Source of the DNA: Synanceia verrucosa
Taxonomy: Eukaryota > Chordata > Actinopteri > Perciformes > Synanceiidae
Direction: 5' to 3'
DNA length: 64,000 nt
NCBI GenBank assembly: GCA_029721515.1
Contig: CM056556.1
Span: 17,201,598-17,265,597, forward strand
Shown here: positions 53,597-64,000 of the stretch, piece after piece
Layout: each line of letters starts with the position of its first letter
Position numbering within the stretch: position 1 is the first letter of the stretch
The notes under the pieces: generated by a model
Told to the model about the DNA's origin: nothing
Database searches by the model: none
The model's input: the letters and a program-made list of their open reading frames with translations, nothing else
Translations under genes and position numbers: made by a program

Positions 53597-53871
53597 CCAT
53601 CGGATTCGGAACGACACCAACGTTTTGTCGGACCCGAAGTTTCTATTCAAATCAATGTGTCAATTTCCACTGAATGCGGGATGCTGCTGACGTGCCATCA
53701 CTTGCCGAAACAAATCGGCAGAGCTTCTATTTTTGTCTGACGTTGGCACATGGCGCATGAATTCAGTGATTCCAGCCGTCAGGCGGAGCCGTAGCAGGCG
53801 GATCTTGTGGGTATTGACGGACGACGGGTGATGTCGGTGTCATTCCGCATCCAGTGGAAATTAGGGGTAAG
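53597..53871. mobile_element. MITE copy B (same family as 1-311)
   Basis: CCATCGGATTCGGAACGACA on the left, the internal end-motif TTTCCACTGAATGCGG at 53661, and inverse CATTCCGCATCCAGTGGAAA at 53841-53860. Inverted relative to copy A. Confidence 0.7.
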
Positions 53872-54086
53872 TTTCTAAAGAGACAAGACTGAGACCACTC
53901 TCCACCTCTCCTCAAAAAAATTCTAAATTCAAAATTCAGCAGTGGTGGTACTTTTTCAGCGGTGGTGGTCCACCACTGCTAAATGCATATAGGGGAGAGA
54001 GAGAGTGTAAGCTAACTTGTAGTCAGCAGGGCCGTGTAGAATGGAATGTATTGCACATGCAAATAAATTGTTTCAACTTGTTTATA

Positions 54087-54893
54087 CACTGACCAATGCA
54101 ACACTCCCATGGTTTATGCATACTGTACCAAATTCAAGTGACATGTTAACAACACATATCAGATACGAAGTTTTAATATGAATGCAGTGCAATAGCATTC
54201 TTGCCCATTGCAGACGGACATGGCGACGTGCTGGAGTCAACAGCAGACCACGGCGGGGACATCAGCTATGCAACCCGGCCTAACGTAAGCCGTTGTGTAC
54301 TGTTTGGTCACTGATTCTGTTCTGATGTCGACTTCTGGTCTGTGCTGCAGTCACTGTAGCTCGAAACGGTTTCTCAGATGTTGAAGACAAATATAGCGAT
54401 CCTGCCGAGGGCTGGTGACACGTGGCCTGGGAGCTCATGGTCGGTCGTTAGTGCGCCCTGTCTCATTATACCGGTTCCATAGACGCGAAATGGTCGACAC
54501 ATGGATGCCCAAAGCCCTGGCAACACGTCTCTGTGCCATTCCAGCTGTCAGCATACCAATGGCCCTTTCTCTCTGATTTTGATGTAGTCGTGCCATGGAC
54601 GAATGTTTCACCAGGACAACGCAAATGAGTACTAAAGATCGCCATTGGTACGGCTACTTATTGACCAGGTTTTAAAAGGATTGGTGATTAAGATCTGCTC
54701 AGTTTCATCAGCGGTGACAAATTCTAAGGATGTGCAGTCAAGTGGAACAACATGTAAGCACACGGTAAACAAAAGCAAATCCTTTGAGATTTCATGTGAT
54801 ATTTCGTGTGTTATAACTCAAATTCCTTGTTTGGCTTTGTGTGCCTAAAATTTCTCAATCATGGGAGTGTTGCATTGGAAGTTTTGGTCAGTA
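54087..54893 (-). mobile_element. Tc1-like transposon relic, internally deleted
   Basis: The left end CACTGACCAATGCAACACTC and the right end, inverted, share ACTGACC...CAATGCAACACTCCCATG; TA flanks both. The minus strand at 54420-54596 reads MARLHQNQRERAIGMLTAGM and the HTH (VARALGIHVSTISRLWNRYN) with one stop after TNDRP. The catalytic domain is deleted. Nested in the hAT element. Confidence 0.85.
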
Positions 54894-55057
54894 TATGAGT
54901 TTGGTGATCGTTTGACAACAAAATCAAAATCACGATCAAAAAATTCGATCAATTGCGCAGCCCTGACATAAAATGAATTTCATAATTTTCCACAGCACAT
55001 CAAGATTCAGTTCATGCCACAACTCAAAAGCGGTATATATAGTTTCTGTTTTGCTCC

Positions 55058-56643
55058 TTTAAAGGTCACCCATTATGCAAAATTCACTTTATGAAGGTAG
55101 TATAACAGTAGTATGTGTCCCCATAGCCTGTGAATGAGGCCCCAGGAGTCAAAAAAGTCTGTCACCTCCTTCCTCTGCTTGCCCCTCATCTTAGCCCATA
55201 TGTGCTGAAACAGGCGAGTTGAACATTTCTCCCCTGTTGACGTCAACAATGGCGATGCCCCTCCCTCCAGTAGAGGACACTGCCTTTGAGCCAGCCTCCC
55301 CCTGAATAGATAACGCTCCTCTAAAGTTACCGAGCTGCCACCATTGTTTCTCCTCGCTAACTTTTGCAAACAAACCATGACAAAGTTAGTACATCTGCTC
55401 TGTTGGTTGGCTGCTTCAACAAGCAGAGGAGTCCATTTAACTCTGTTCGTCCTCTGAAAGCCCATTTATTTATTTTAGCTTGGAATGTAGCAAAAGAGCT
55501 TCCCAAAGTTTAGCATGTGTGCGGCCATCTTCTCTCAGAGCAGGCTTCACTAACCATCTGAAGATGAAGCATGGATTGGCACAAACTGTCCTGGACACAG
55601 CTACAAACATGGAGCTGAGGTTATTCTACTTTGTGTTGCTTTACTCTGTAGCTGTACTTAGCGTGAAGGCCTGTAAAAATGTCTCTGTAACCTGTCCCTG
55701 TAATTAGCACTGCAGCTATCGGAGGGTAGCTCCGGTACCTCTGCTAACCTCCAGTAGCTCCACAGCTTGTTTAGCACGGTTAGCACTGAAGTTCTAACCG
55801 GTACCTCCAGTAGCTGCAGTGCTAACGTTACAGGGACATGTTTACCGGCCATCACGCTAAGTAGAGCTACACAGTAAAGCAACACAGAATGGAATAACTT
55901 ACAGCTTCCATGCCTGTAGTGTCCCTGACAGTTTGTGCCAATCCATGCTTCAACTTCAGCTGTGTAGCCAAGCATAATTTGTATGGGCCCATGTTTACAA
56001 AGCAGTCCTCAGGAGCTTGGTTAACACTGCAGCTAACTGAGCTCATCATAGAATAATGTATTCTATACAGTCCAGTATTAATTTCCCCTATGGTATACTT
56101 GTCATCTTAGCTAGCTCCGTTAGCTGCTGTGCTAATGCTACAGGGACATGTTTACAGACAGAGCTAACTCTGCAGCTAACAGAGCTGTGATTGCCGCAGT
56201 GATAACGTTTGTGTCCTTGACTAATTAACATCAGAGACATTCAACATAAGCACTGTGAGCACAAGGCTCATTTGAAGCTAGCGTTATACACTTATTTGTA
56301 ATTTGGGTGACTCTGACTATTAACGGTACTGTCCGTGCACTGTAACGTAACGTTAGCGGCCTCTTTTGCCCGTGCCAGTACACATCTGTAAATAAACATA
56401 AGCGCACGGTAAGGCGAGAGAGAGCCACTTCCTCTCTCCGGAGAGAGGGCGTGGTCAGACATAGCTCAGGAACATTTAAAGGTACAGATAGTACCTCAAA
56501 AGTAGCTCAATACAGCGACTTTTAAGTGGTTGGAATTCAGGACCAGGGCTGAGTTTGGGGTAATACACTTTGAATACAATATTGTGGGACATCTAAGACC
56601 TATATAAAATTGCAGAAAAAGTATATAATATAACACCTTTAAA
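55058..56643. mobile_element. R10 element, copy 2, with both ends
   Basis: It opens TTTAAAGGTCACCCATTATG and closes with the inverse (TTTAAAGGTGTTATATTATA read from the right). It carries the same blocks as 34969-35875 plus a large internal palindrome. A short frame at 55480-55707 reads RAGFTNHLKMKHG, faintly reminiscent of a BED zinc finger, but without full Cys/His spacing. Confidence 0.75.
55560..55957. repeat. long imperfect palindrome inside R10
   Basis: Arms 55560-55740 and 55799-55957 are inverted copies beginning GAAG(A/T)TGAAGCATGGATTGG and containing CTTAGCGTGA and TGTTGCTTTACT, separated by about 60 bp. They can fold into a hairpin of roughly 160 bp. Confidence 0.8.
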
Positions 56644-57170
56644 TGCTCTCCCTAACTTCATATGCTGACTAGAGGCCACTAACTTCATAAACCATCATGT
56701 GTGTCTAAGACCAAACAACACTGGAAGATCACAAGATAAATAACAGTTGAGCTTTTATCTCTGACATGAGAGCAAAAGTCACCCTGACCCCGAGGCACAT
56801 GCTTTGTCTGAGAGCATGGCTGTCATATTCAGTTACCTCATTTCATTTCATCGCACTTGAGACAACGGCATGGCCTTAATTACCTGGTCAGAGCTGTAAT
56901 CTACAGTGCTTAGTGTTAATGTGAAATGGAAGAGTAAGATGGTGCCAACTGTTAGGGCACGCCGTTCCTCTCTGTTTCTTTGTCTTTATCATTTGCTTTG
57001 TAGTGTCAAGGCTTGCTATGGACACCAAATCACTGTTGTTCTATGAGTGCCAGGTGCTCTTTGATATATTTGGAGAACAGGCGTTAAGCCTGCCACCTCA
57101 ACTAGCCACGGTGCCGGAGGAGTTGCTGCGCCGCTAGCGCACCTACCTGCCCTACAATAGTACTGACAGG
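56644..57170. other. ppm1h intron 1, unassigned
   Basis: No feature recognised. 57000-57170 has ORF-like sequence that may belong to the LINE that follows but shows no motif I can name. Confidence 0.4.
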
Positions 57171-58858
57171 GTGTATATGTAGCAATTGCGAAGAAGAAAT
57201 TGAAGGCTTGGAGGACAGCATTCAGGATCTCTGCTGCCTGGATCGATGAGGTGGACTTTGTGTACCGGCTGGGGTGCATTCAGCTGGTTTGCCAGGTGGA
57301 CCTGCAGCCCGATGAGCTGTTTTACCCCTGCTGTTGCAGCTTTTTATGATGGACACACCATGCGCTTGTTTGTGGTAATCGATCGTCCACCTAAATACAA
57401 TGAAAACTTCTATCTCTGAGTTTGCAGATCTTCTATCTAGCCTAGTTCCACTGTATGATAGAATTCTGATAGTCGGAGATATGAATATGCACATCTGTTG
57501 TCCTGATAAGCCTTTAGTTAAGGACTTCTTAACTTGTTGAGTGCCAGCCATTTTTTTAAAACTGAAAGTGCCTTGTGGCAGCCAGCGTTTTTGACCATTT
57601 TTCAGTCATATTTCAAAACCCACAGAATGTTTTGTAACATGTCTCTGAAAACACAGAGAAGCTCAAATGAAAGAAGAGTCACGCTATTTCATCATGGAAA
57701 AGTTTTTTTTTTACCTTGTTCCATTCTTCTTTTGTGCGGAGCAGAGTAGAGGACACTTTCACCAAAAATGTTTTGTCCAGAATCTGTTTGTTTTGCTCTC
57801 TAAATACGATTGTCTCCACTTCCTGCTTTAATCGCTGTGGTGCATATTAACTCTTTATGTCCCGGCTACAAATCACAGAAGCCCAAACATTACTCACAGG
57901 CTGTGGTAGACCGTGATCAGCGACCAGCTGCGAAAAAAAAACAAAAAAAAACAACAAAAAAACCCCACTTTGACATCGTAATATGTCAATGGCACTCAAG
58001 CGTCGGATTTTGAATGACGTCGTATTACGTCAGTGGCACTAAAAGAGTTAAATATTAGCGAGTCTTTTAATCTTCAAATCAATTTTGTCTTTTAAGGATG
58101 CTGAGGTTCTCATCCATTTATTAGTGACATCTAGACTGGATTATTGTAATGCTCTTCTCTCTGGTTTGCCTAAGAAGAGCTATTACAGCTTACAAATGGT
58201 CCAGAATGCGGCAGCTCACATTCTGACTAGGTCAAAGAAATGTGACCACATCTCACCAATATTGGTCTCACTCCACTGGCTCCCAGTTCATGTCAGAGCT
58301 GACTTTAAGTTATTGCTCCCAACTTATAAAGCCGTGAATGGCATTGCGCCATTTTACTGTACTTAAAGGAGCTTGTAGTCCTATGTGAACCGGCTAGGTC
58401 CTTGCGCTCTCAGGGGACTGGCCTGCTGGGGGTTCCAGAGAGTCAAGAAGAAGAAGACAGTGGGTGCGCAGACTTTTTATTTCCGTGCACTGTCACGATG
58501 GAACTGTCATCCATTAGACATTAGGCAGGCTTGTTCAGTGAAGTGTTCAAAGCGAAGCAAAGACCCACCTGTTTTCTGACTCATAATTTGTGATGCACTG
58601 TGTCTTGACTGTTGTTTTATCAGTCTTATCTGTTTTATCTGGTTTTATCTGTTGACTGATTTTACTTGTTACAATTTTTTGGGTTCTTATTTTATATGTT
58701 ACGAGTTTTATTGGTTTATCTGTTACCTGATTTTACCTGTTACCAATTTTATTGGTTTGGATTATACCTGTTACCAGTTTTACTGGTATTATTTGTTACC
58801 TGCTCTGTAAAACACTTTGATCTGAAGGTGCTGTATAAATAAAGGCAAATAAAGGTAT
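57170..58858 (+). mobile_element. L2-type LINE, rearranged, with endonuclease and RT remnants
   Basis: At 57414-57528 the frame reads ISEFADLLSSLVPLYDRILI then VGDMNMHI, the C-terminal part of an APE-type endonuclease. 58097-58363 reads VLIHLLVTSRLDYCNALLSG and HWLPVHVRADFKLLLPTYKA, the C-terminal side of the RT ORF. Most of the RT domain is deleted between them. The 3' UTR has degenerate TTTTACCTGTTACC repeats (58610-58800) and ends GTGCTGTATAAATAAAGG. A piggyBac-type MITE splits the endonuclease. Confidence 0.85.
57529..58051. mobile_element. R3 piggyBac-like MITE, complete, TTAA duplication
   Basis: 523 bp from TTAA (57529-57532) to TTAA (58048-58051), with ends CTTGTTGAGTGCCAGCC and GTCAGTGGCACTAAAAGAG inverted. 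TTAA target and inverted ends fit the piggyBac superfamily. It shows what the truncated copies at 3690, 9298, 31603 and 60356 are missing. Confidence 0.85.
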
Positions 58859-58984
58859 TAATTAACTTCTTTTTGGAATATTTTTCTACTCAGAAATGCT
58901 CTAAAGGAATTATCAGACACCACCAGGTCATTGGAGGGACATCAAGATATCATAAATTTCCATAACGTGCCAAAATGAGTACTA

Positions 58985-59135
58985 AATAACAGGCCTTTCG
59001 AAGTTAACATGTTAACAAGGATTAATAGTTTTTATTAATTAATCACATTAATTAATTGATTGATCTAACTAATTTGCACAATGGAAACTCTACTTGGAAA
59101 TGCGTTGCCAGAGAGAATTTTGATAGCCCTAAAAT
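58985..59135 (+). repeat. R2 fragment
   Basis: GTTAACATGTTAACAAGGATTA...AATGGAAACTCTACTTGG...AATGCGTTGCCAGAGAG parallels 44370-44450. Confidence 0.55.
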
Positions 59136-59171
59136 ACAATCATGGAAAAAATTAGACCAACGTTGTTTTCT

Positions 59172-59516
59172 TAAAGTGATAGTTCAGGATTTTCGACATG
59201 GGGCCTCATTTCAAAGTGAGCCGGAGTGTTGGAGATGTGTGGAGACAATTTTCAAAAAACTTCATTCAGTCCTTCTAGCTGCAGAGTTCACTGGTGCTAG
59301 GCTAGCACAAGTCAATGGTTCTAGTTTAGCCTGCCATTAAAACAGTCTTACCCACTCTACAGTGCACCTGAGGCAAATCAGTTATAACGGCAGACTATCG
59401 ATGTAAATGTCTGTGTTGACAGAATCATTTTAGACATATTTTTTGAAAATTGTCTCTACATGTCTCCAACATTTGGAAATTAGGCCCCATGTCAAAAATC
59501 CTGACTTACCCCTTTA
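59172..59516. mobile_element. MITE with 40-bp inverted repeats
   Basis: 345 bp. TAAAGTGATAGTTCAGGATT and GACATGGGGCCTCATTTC on the left pair with GAAATTAGGCCCCATGTC and AATCCTGACTTACCCCTTTA on the right. No ORF. Copies of this type are common in fish as I recall. Confidence 0.85.
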
Positions 59517-60009
59517 CATTTCTTGTTTATTTTAATGCCTAGTACCACTAAAGGTATACTACCTGTAGAATATAATGAACACGACAAAAATGCAGCTGAT
59601 TTGATCCTATTTGACATGCTTACGTTTACTTGTACTCTCAGTGTATATAAGAGGTTCCATATGGAAAAGATATAAATCTTATAAAATTTGTATCTCCTTT
59701 GTATGAAACTTGTATGTAAAGCATACAACAGTGAATCCAGATGTAAGATCCTTATTTATCAGAAAAGTATATGATACATACATACAATATCCTTATACTT
59801 CTTTTTATTATCTTGTATGAAAAGAATGCAAAAGTGGCCACTTTCAAGAGTAAATCATATAAGTTAGTCATAAGTTTTTTTTTCTGTTTCTTTTCTGTAT
59901 GGGTCATTGTCATCATGTCACAAGTGGCACTGCACATGCAAAGACCTAGAGTGGTTTCCTGCTTACATTCAAGCCGTAGCACAACTCAAAAGTTGTCAGC
60001 GCTCACATA
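59517..60009. other. ppm1h intron 1, unassigned
   Basis: AT-rich, no feature recognised. Confidence 0.45.
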
Positions 60010-60240
60010 ATGCTTAAAACAAAAGAATTATGTGAAGTCACAAAGGCAGCCATCATGGCACTGCTGGAAATTGGCATGAGTGAAAAACAGGTAAAAAAAA
60101 AATGACAATCCAAACATGGTACTACCAAATTGCTAGCTGGTCAAGGCAGGAAACATCTTTCTACCCCACGAAATGACCGTGCACTTGTTCCTGTGTAATC
60201 AGACCTCCAAGGACCTTAAAAGTGAGTGGGCACTGTTCGA
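60010..60240 (+). pseudogene. Tc1-like transposase N-terminal relic
   Basis: The frame from ATG at 60010 reads MLKTKELCEVTKAAIMALLE and IGMSEKQV, the HTH start of a Tc1-like transposase. After an A-run and a stop it continues GQGRKHLSTPRNDRALV, the linker region. Nothing of the catalytic domain follows. Heavily decayed; terminal repeats not found. Confidence 0.65.
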
Positions 60241-60350
60241 AACTCGGGCTGGAACTAACAATCATTTGGATAGTCGACTAATCTATTGACTATATTAATG
60301 ATTAATCAACCAATCTATTGATTATCTTAATGATTACTCGACAAACAGAA
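60236..60350. repeat. R12 fragment
   Basis: GGGCTGGAACTAACAATCATT, GTCGACTAATCTATTGAC and ATTACTCGACAAAC; same repeat type as 12640-13140. Confidence 0.5.
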
Positions 60351-60355
60351 TTATG

Positions 60356-60466
60356 AAGCGTCTCCACTTCCTGCTTTGATCTCTGTGGCGTCTTTATGTC
60401 CCGACTCCAAATCCCAGAAGCCCCAATATTACTCACAGGCTGTGTGAGAGTGCCCTTTTGTGCCAA
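60356..60466. mobile_element. R3 internal fragment
   Basis: GTCTCCACTTCCTGCTTTGA and ATCCCAGAAGCCCCAATATT match the right half of 57529-58051. Both ends absent. Confidence 0.6.
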
Positions 60467-60482
60467 ATCAAAGTCAACAAAC

Positions 60483-60995
60483 TAAAGACCAGTGAAAAAT
60501 AGTACCAATATTACAGTTACTAGTTACTTCATTCAAAAAGTAACACAATTACTTTGTTACTTTTACTTACACAAAAAAGTAATGTGTTACAATTAAAAGT
60601 TTTTAGTTACTCTTTGTTAAAAGAACCTTCTATAATGCTTCCATGTATGCCCCTATAGCTATAGATTTCAGTGCTGTATGGAAAATAATACACTGCTGAT
60701 AAACTCTATAGTTTTTATTCATTTGTAATCACATCACTAAACTCTGCTCAATATTATGGTCGATATAAACACAAACCTGACTCAAGGCATGTAGCTTCTG
60801 TAAGGTGACCCGATTTATGCAATGAAATCCGGGGACAGTTTTAGCTCAGAAATAATAATAGACATTTTCAGGGACAGCTTTAACCAGAGACTGGTCATCC
60901 AAAACAGAGACTGTCCCCGGAAATCAAACGCACCACAATGTTTATTTATTGAAAAAGTAATGCGTTAGAGTGTTACTTATTGTCAAAAGTACTGT
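60483..60995. mobile_element. hAT-type MITE (second copy of 31020-31975), partial
   Basis: GTTACTAGTTACTTCATTCA, AAGTAATGTGTTACAATTAA and AATGCGTTAGAGTGTTACTT correspond to the 31-kb copy. It keeps the TTAA target that is filled by R3 there. The CAGTGTTG ends are not intact. Confidence 0.6.
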
Positions 60996-61587
60996 ACTGT
61001 ACTGTACTATACATGGTAGTGCATCACGTTTTGTTAAACCAGGTTACTCATAGCTGAGATACACATTAAGGAACGCTGGCACTAAAGTGAAACAGCGTGT
61101 TTCTTCCTCAGAGCAATGTGGCGAGTTGATATAGCAGAAACAACACAAGGACATGTGCTGTGTCATGTGATGGAGCACTGGGAAGCTTTGTATGAGAAAA
61201 TAAGTGCTACTCATGTGCTTCTCCTCCACAGATGAGTGGTAACATTGACTTTATTTAGCCCCTTTACATAGGAAAAATATCAGAAATGATGATGGAAAAA
61301 ACAACATGCATATTTAAAGCATTTTATGGCATTTACATGCATGTGACATTGCATGTCTTCATCCTTCTAGTTCACACACTGGACTAGAGTAAACACTAGA
61401 CTGGAGTTTACTGGAGTAAACACACTGGAGCTGCCAGTCTACTGCTGCCTATAATAATGTGCAGACAAAACATACATTAAGTGAAGTGGTGGTGCTAGTG
61501 TTGGGCTTACAGACACATATTGATTAGGTATTGATCAGAATGCTGCTTAGGTTGCAGCACAATATTGGTCCTGGGTCAGTAGAGTGA
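60996..61587. other. ppm1h intron 1, unassigned
   Basis: Short GTACT tandem run near 61000 and no recognisable gene or repeat. Confidence 0.45.
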
Positions 61588-62232
61588 ATGAGTGAGTGGC
61601 TGGGAAAGCTGTGTCACAGCTCAATCTCAACAGTCCTCAGCATCGGCTCTCCACAGGGCTGTGTACTGAGTCCTCTGCTCTACACACTGTACACCCACGA
61701 GTGCGTTAGCACCCACCCAGACAACACAATTGTCAAATTCGCGGACGACATTACCTTAGTGGGACTCATCTCCGGATTTGACAAGACAGCTTACATGGAA
61801 GAGGTCCAGAGGCTGGTGGGGTGGTGTGCTGAAAACAACCTGGTCCTCAACACCTCTAAGACAAAAGAGGTGATTGTGGACTACAGGAGGAGGAAGACCG
61901 TTTTCTACCACTGCTCCATTCAGAGTGTGCTGACGTACTGCATCTCTGTGTGGCTCTCCAGATGCACTATGGCACAAAGAAAGGTACTACAGAGGGCCAT
62001 TAATACTGCACAGAAGATCACTGGCCACCCTCTCCCCTCCCTACAGGACCTCTACAGTACCCGCTGTCTGAAGAGGGCACGCAGCATCCTGAGAGACAGT
62101 ACACACCCAGGACACCGGGTGTTTCAGCTGATGTCCTCTGGCAGACGGTTCAGGGTGCTGAAAGCACGAACTAACGGACTGAGGGAAAGTTTTTACAACA
62201 GGGCCATAGTCCTGCTAAATGAAAATATTTGA
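61588..62232 (+). pseudogene. non-LTR reverse transcriptase fragment (Rex/CR1-like)
   Basis: GSPQGCVLSPLLYTLYTHEC is RT motif B (conserved region 4). VKFADDITLVG is the catalytic FADD box. Then VDYRRRKTVFYH is followed directly by SIQSVLTYCISVWLSRCTMA and a C-terminal LSSGRRFRVL-type tail ending LLNENI. About 80-100 residues normally between the RT palm and the C-terminal part are missing, yet the frame stays open for 214 codons. The polymerase fingers and endonuclease are also absent. 5'-truncated and internally deleted; not functional. Confidence 0.82.
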
Positions 62233-62553
62233 CACGATCATGTGTCGTTTCAGCCATGGGCTAGGTGCAATAAAGAGATGTGAATTCTCGTCTACACAAC
62301 AGACGTGCAATTCGTTCTCTTTATGCCAATTGCAAACATAAGTGCAATAACTTTTATGCAATATATATGTACAGTGTTCACATTCATTCCTGACCTTACT
62401 AATATGTCTCTGTTTATAGTCCTGTTTGCATTTGTATATAGGGTTCCTTTGGATAAGTGCATGCCTTAGTTAGATTTCACGACAACAAAGCCTGCTGGTC
62501 AACCAGCTGTTGACAAATCCCCATTATGGCTCAGTACTGGCTCATACTAGCTG

Positions 62554-62595
<42 letters not shown>

Positions 62596-64000
62596 GCATG
62601 GCAGCATCTATTCATGTGGTGCTGCTTAACTGATCTGGTAGAATTATACATCTTGTTTAACATTAGTAAAATATTTGTTTCAATTATAAACTAGCAAAAG
62701 TTTCGAATTAAACTATTAATTAAGCCATAGAAAAGCAGTAGAATTTGAAATAACAATGTGCAACCTACTTCAAAATATCCAAGACATGAAGACATGACCT
62801 TGAGTTCTGGGAAATTTTCTGACATTTTCTGACATTATATCAGATAATGTATCTGTAACCCTCCAGATTAAATATTCTATATTTAAAATGTTTTTAGTTG
62901 CAGCCCTAATAACACCAGCCAATATTTTACTTGTTAAAGGCTTTGTTTTTTTTGTTGTATTTTGCTGCAAGGCTCATTAAAGTAGAAAGGGCATTGTCCA
63001 CTGTAAAGACTGTAAAGCCTCCTGAATCATATATACATATGTAATATAAACAAAAAATAAATAAAACTGAGTTGTCTGGACTTGACTAGGGTCTCTCTCT
63101 CTCTTTCCTGGTAACATAATCTGTCCTGCTTTACTTCTTGTGAACAAAGAACAATTGCTTGAGGGCGTCTGACTGACTGACATGGTCAGTTGTGTCAAAG
63201 CCCTGGCTGACTTGAGATGACAAGCAGTTTCACATCATTGGGTTCACAGCAGGACAACTGAAAGTTGAAACATTAGATGCAAAGAGATGGGGGAGAGTTT
63301 CTGCACGTGGTGTTCTTGCTGAATGACTAACAGCATTGATTAAACAATTAAACCTAAGGTAAAGGCTGTGACAGTTTATCAACAGCATGAAACTAAATGT
63401 CAAGAGAAAAAAAAAACTCAAAGTAAACTAAATCTTCTTTGAGCAATTTATATATTCGGGGCACTGAACCACCATGTCACTGACTACTTTGATAAGATTG
63501 CCTGAAGGACTGAACTGTGACCTCTATAGTTACAAGATACCCTCACCAGCCATCATATCACCCGGATACCTAATGTGGCAATGGATGAGCAGTAGTGAAT
63601 GTGACACTGTGCTCTCGGGCGTTGGTGATGAGTTTAGCCTACTTTTGAGTTGTGTGCTGTCAAAGGTAAACGTAAACTACATGAAGTGAAAAGGTTTTCT
63701 TTAGCCTGAGGAGGTGCATGAAGCAAAGTGCTCTTACCAGCATGCAAATTCAGTCATTCCTGGTTTCTCTTTCGTTTTTGTAAAAACTCATTATTTTTTT
63801 TTCCTGCATTTGACAACACCATTTATAGTAGCAAAGTAACGACCTGCAGTAGCTTTTTATAATGTCCTTTATTTTAAATACAGCACAGCCATTGAATGAG
63901 CAAATACATCAAACCTGCTATTCTACTAAGTGACTTCTGTGTCGCATGCATTAAGGACACAGTCAGGTTTTACCAGCTTTATGGAGACACTTGTCCAAGT
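62233..64000. other. ppm1h intron 1, right end of window
   Basis: LINE 3' tail-like sequence to about 62450, a CA microsatellite, then AT-rich DNA without recognised features. No trace of ppm1h exon 1 on the minus strand. Confidence 0.5.
62555..62592. repeat. (CA)n microsatellite
   Basis: Nineteen perfect CA units. Confidence 0.95.

Larger units (their letters stand above)
52911..54965. mobile_element. hAT-type element with perfect 8-bp duplication and nested inserts
   Basis: The left end CAGGGCTGCTTGATTATGG and right end TCAATTGCGCAGCCCTG are inverted copies, flanked by identical ACATAAAA (52903-52910, 54966-54973). Its own sequence includes AAATCATAATCATGATTATTTT on the left and AAAATCACGATCAAAAAATT on the right. 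Most of the 2,055 bp is made of later insertions: repeat units at 53060-53180, MITE copy B and a Tc1 relic. Confidence 0.85.

Noticed and set aside
55480..55707. Possible BED zinc finger (HLKMKHG)
   Set aside because: No proper upstream Cys pair; the motif lies in one arm of a palindrome and is mirrored in the other.
57000..57300. Possible cellular exon in front of the LINE
   Set aside because: Frame is short, no motif or splice border stands out, and LINE sequence follows directly.
1..64000. CRISPR arrays, operons, prophage or bacterial mobile elements
   Set aside because: Gene structure is spliced and vertebrate; tandem repeats present are microsatellites and minisatellites without spacer structure.
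1..64000. tRNA, rRNA or snRNA genes
   Set aside because: No convincing A/B box pair, rRNA core or snRNA sequence was seen by eye; a covariance-model scan would be needed to exclude them.

Overview
The window looks like nuclear DNA of a teleost fish, probably a percomorph. Short exons with GT/AG borders are spread through long AT-rich introns. The intergenic and intronic DNA is packed with Tc1-like, hAT, PIF/Harbinger and piggyBac-type elements, L2/Rex-type LINE debris and microsatellites. There are no bacterial-style operons. Two protein genes and one microRNA gene can be recognised with confidence; nearly everything else is transposon-derived. || Layout. (1) 2.7-8.6 kb, + strand: the last seven coding exons of mon2, an Arf-GEF-like scaffold of endosome-Golgi traffic, ending at 8597 with a 3' UTR to about 9.15 kb. 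(2) 10.5-10.9 kb, + strand: let-7i, an 84-nt precursor at 10751-10834 inside a GC-richer block that resembles a pri-miRNA promoter and first exon. (3) 18.55-46.8 kb, - strand: coding exons 2-10 of ppm1h, a PP2C-family Ser/Thr phosphatase. Its first coding exon lies beyond the right edge, so 46.8-64 kb is intron 1. mon2 and ppm1h converge tail to tail with let-7i between them, the same order I know from human 12q14 (MON2 - MIRLET7I - PPM1H). || Mobile DNA. Six Tc1-like copies or relics (626, 4.1 kb, 21.2 kb, 42.9 kb, 54.1 kb, 60.0 kb) plus one solo end (7.65 kb). The 42.9 kb copy has a nearly intact DD34E transposase and sits only 57 bp upstream of a ppm1h exon. Several loci are layered insertions that can be dated against each other: 3.35-5.43, 24.46-25.78, 30.7-32.0, 39.96-40.71, 52.91-54.97 and 57.2-58.9 kb. 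A 1.84-kb element at 49.76-51.60 kb has a 14-bp perfect inverted repeat at its ends, AT-rich subterminal repeats, and a promoter-like GC-rich centre with a 92-codon ORF; I do not recognise it. || How it works together: the host genes occupy only a few kilobases. let-7i is probably transcribed in the mon2 direction toward the ppm1h 3' end. ppm1h exon junctions keep frame throughout, but the exon 9-10 junction needs a GC donor. I see no clearly new multi-gene system. The best leads are the unidentified 1.84-kb element, the GC-AG intron, the Tc1 copy beside a splice acceptor, and the nested insertions.
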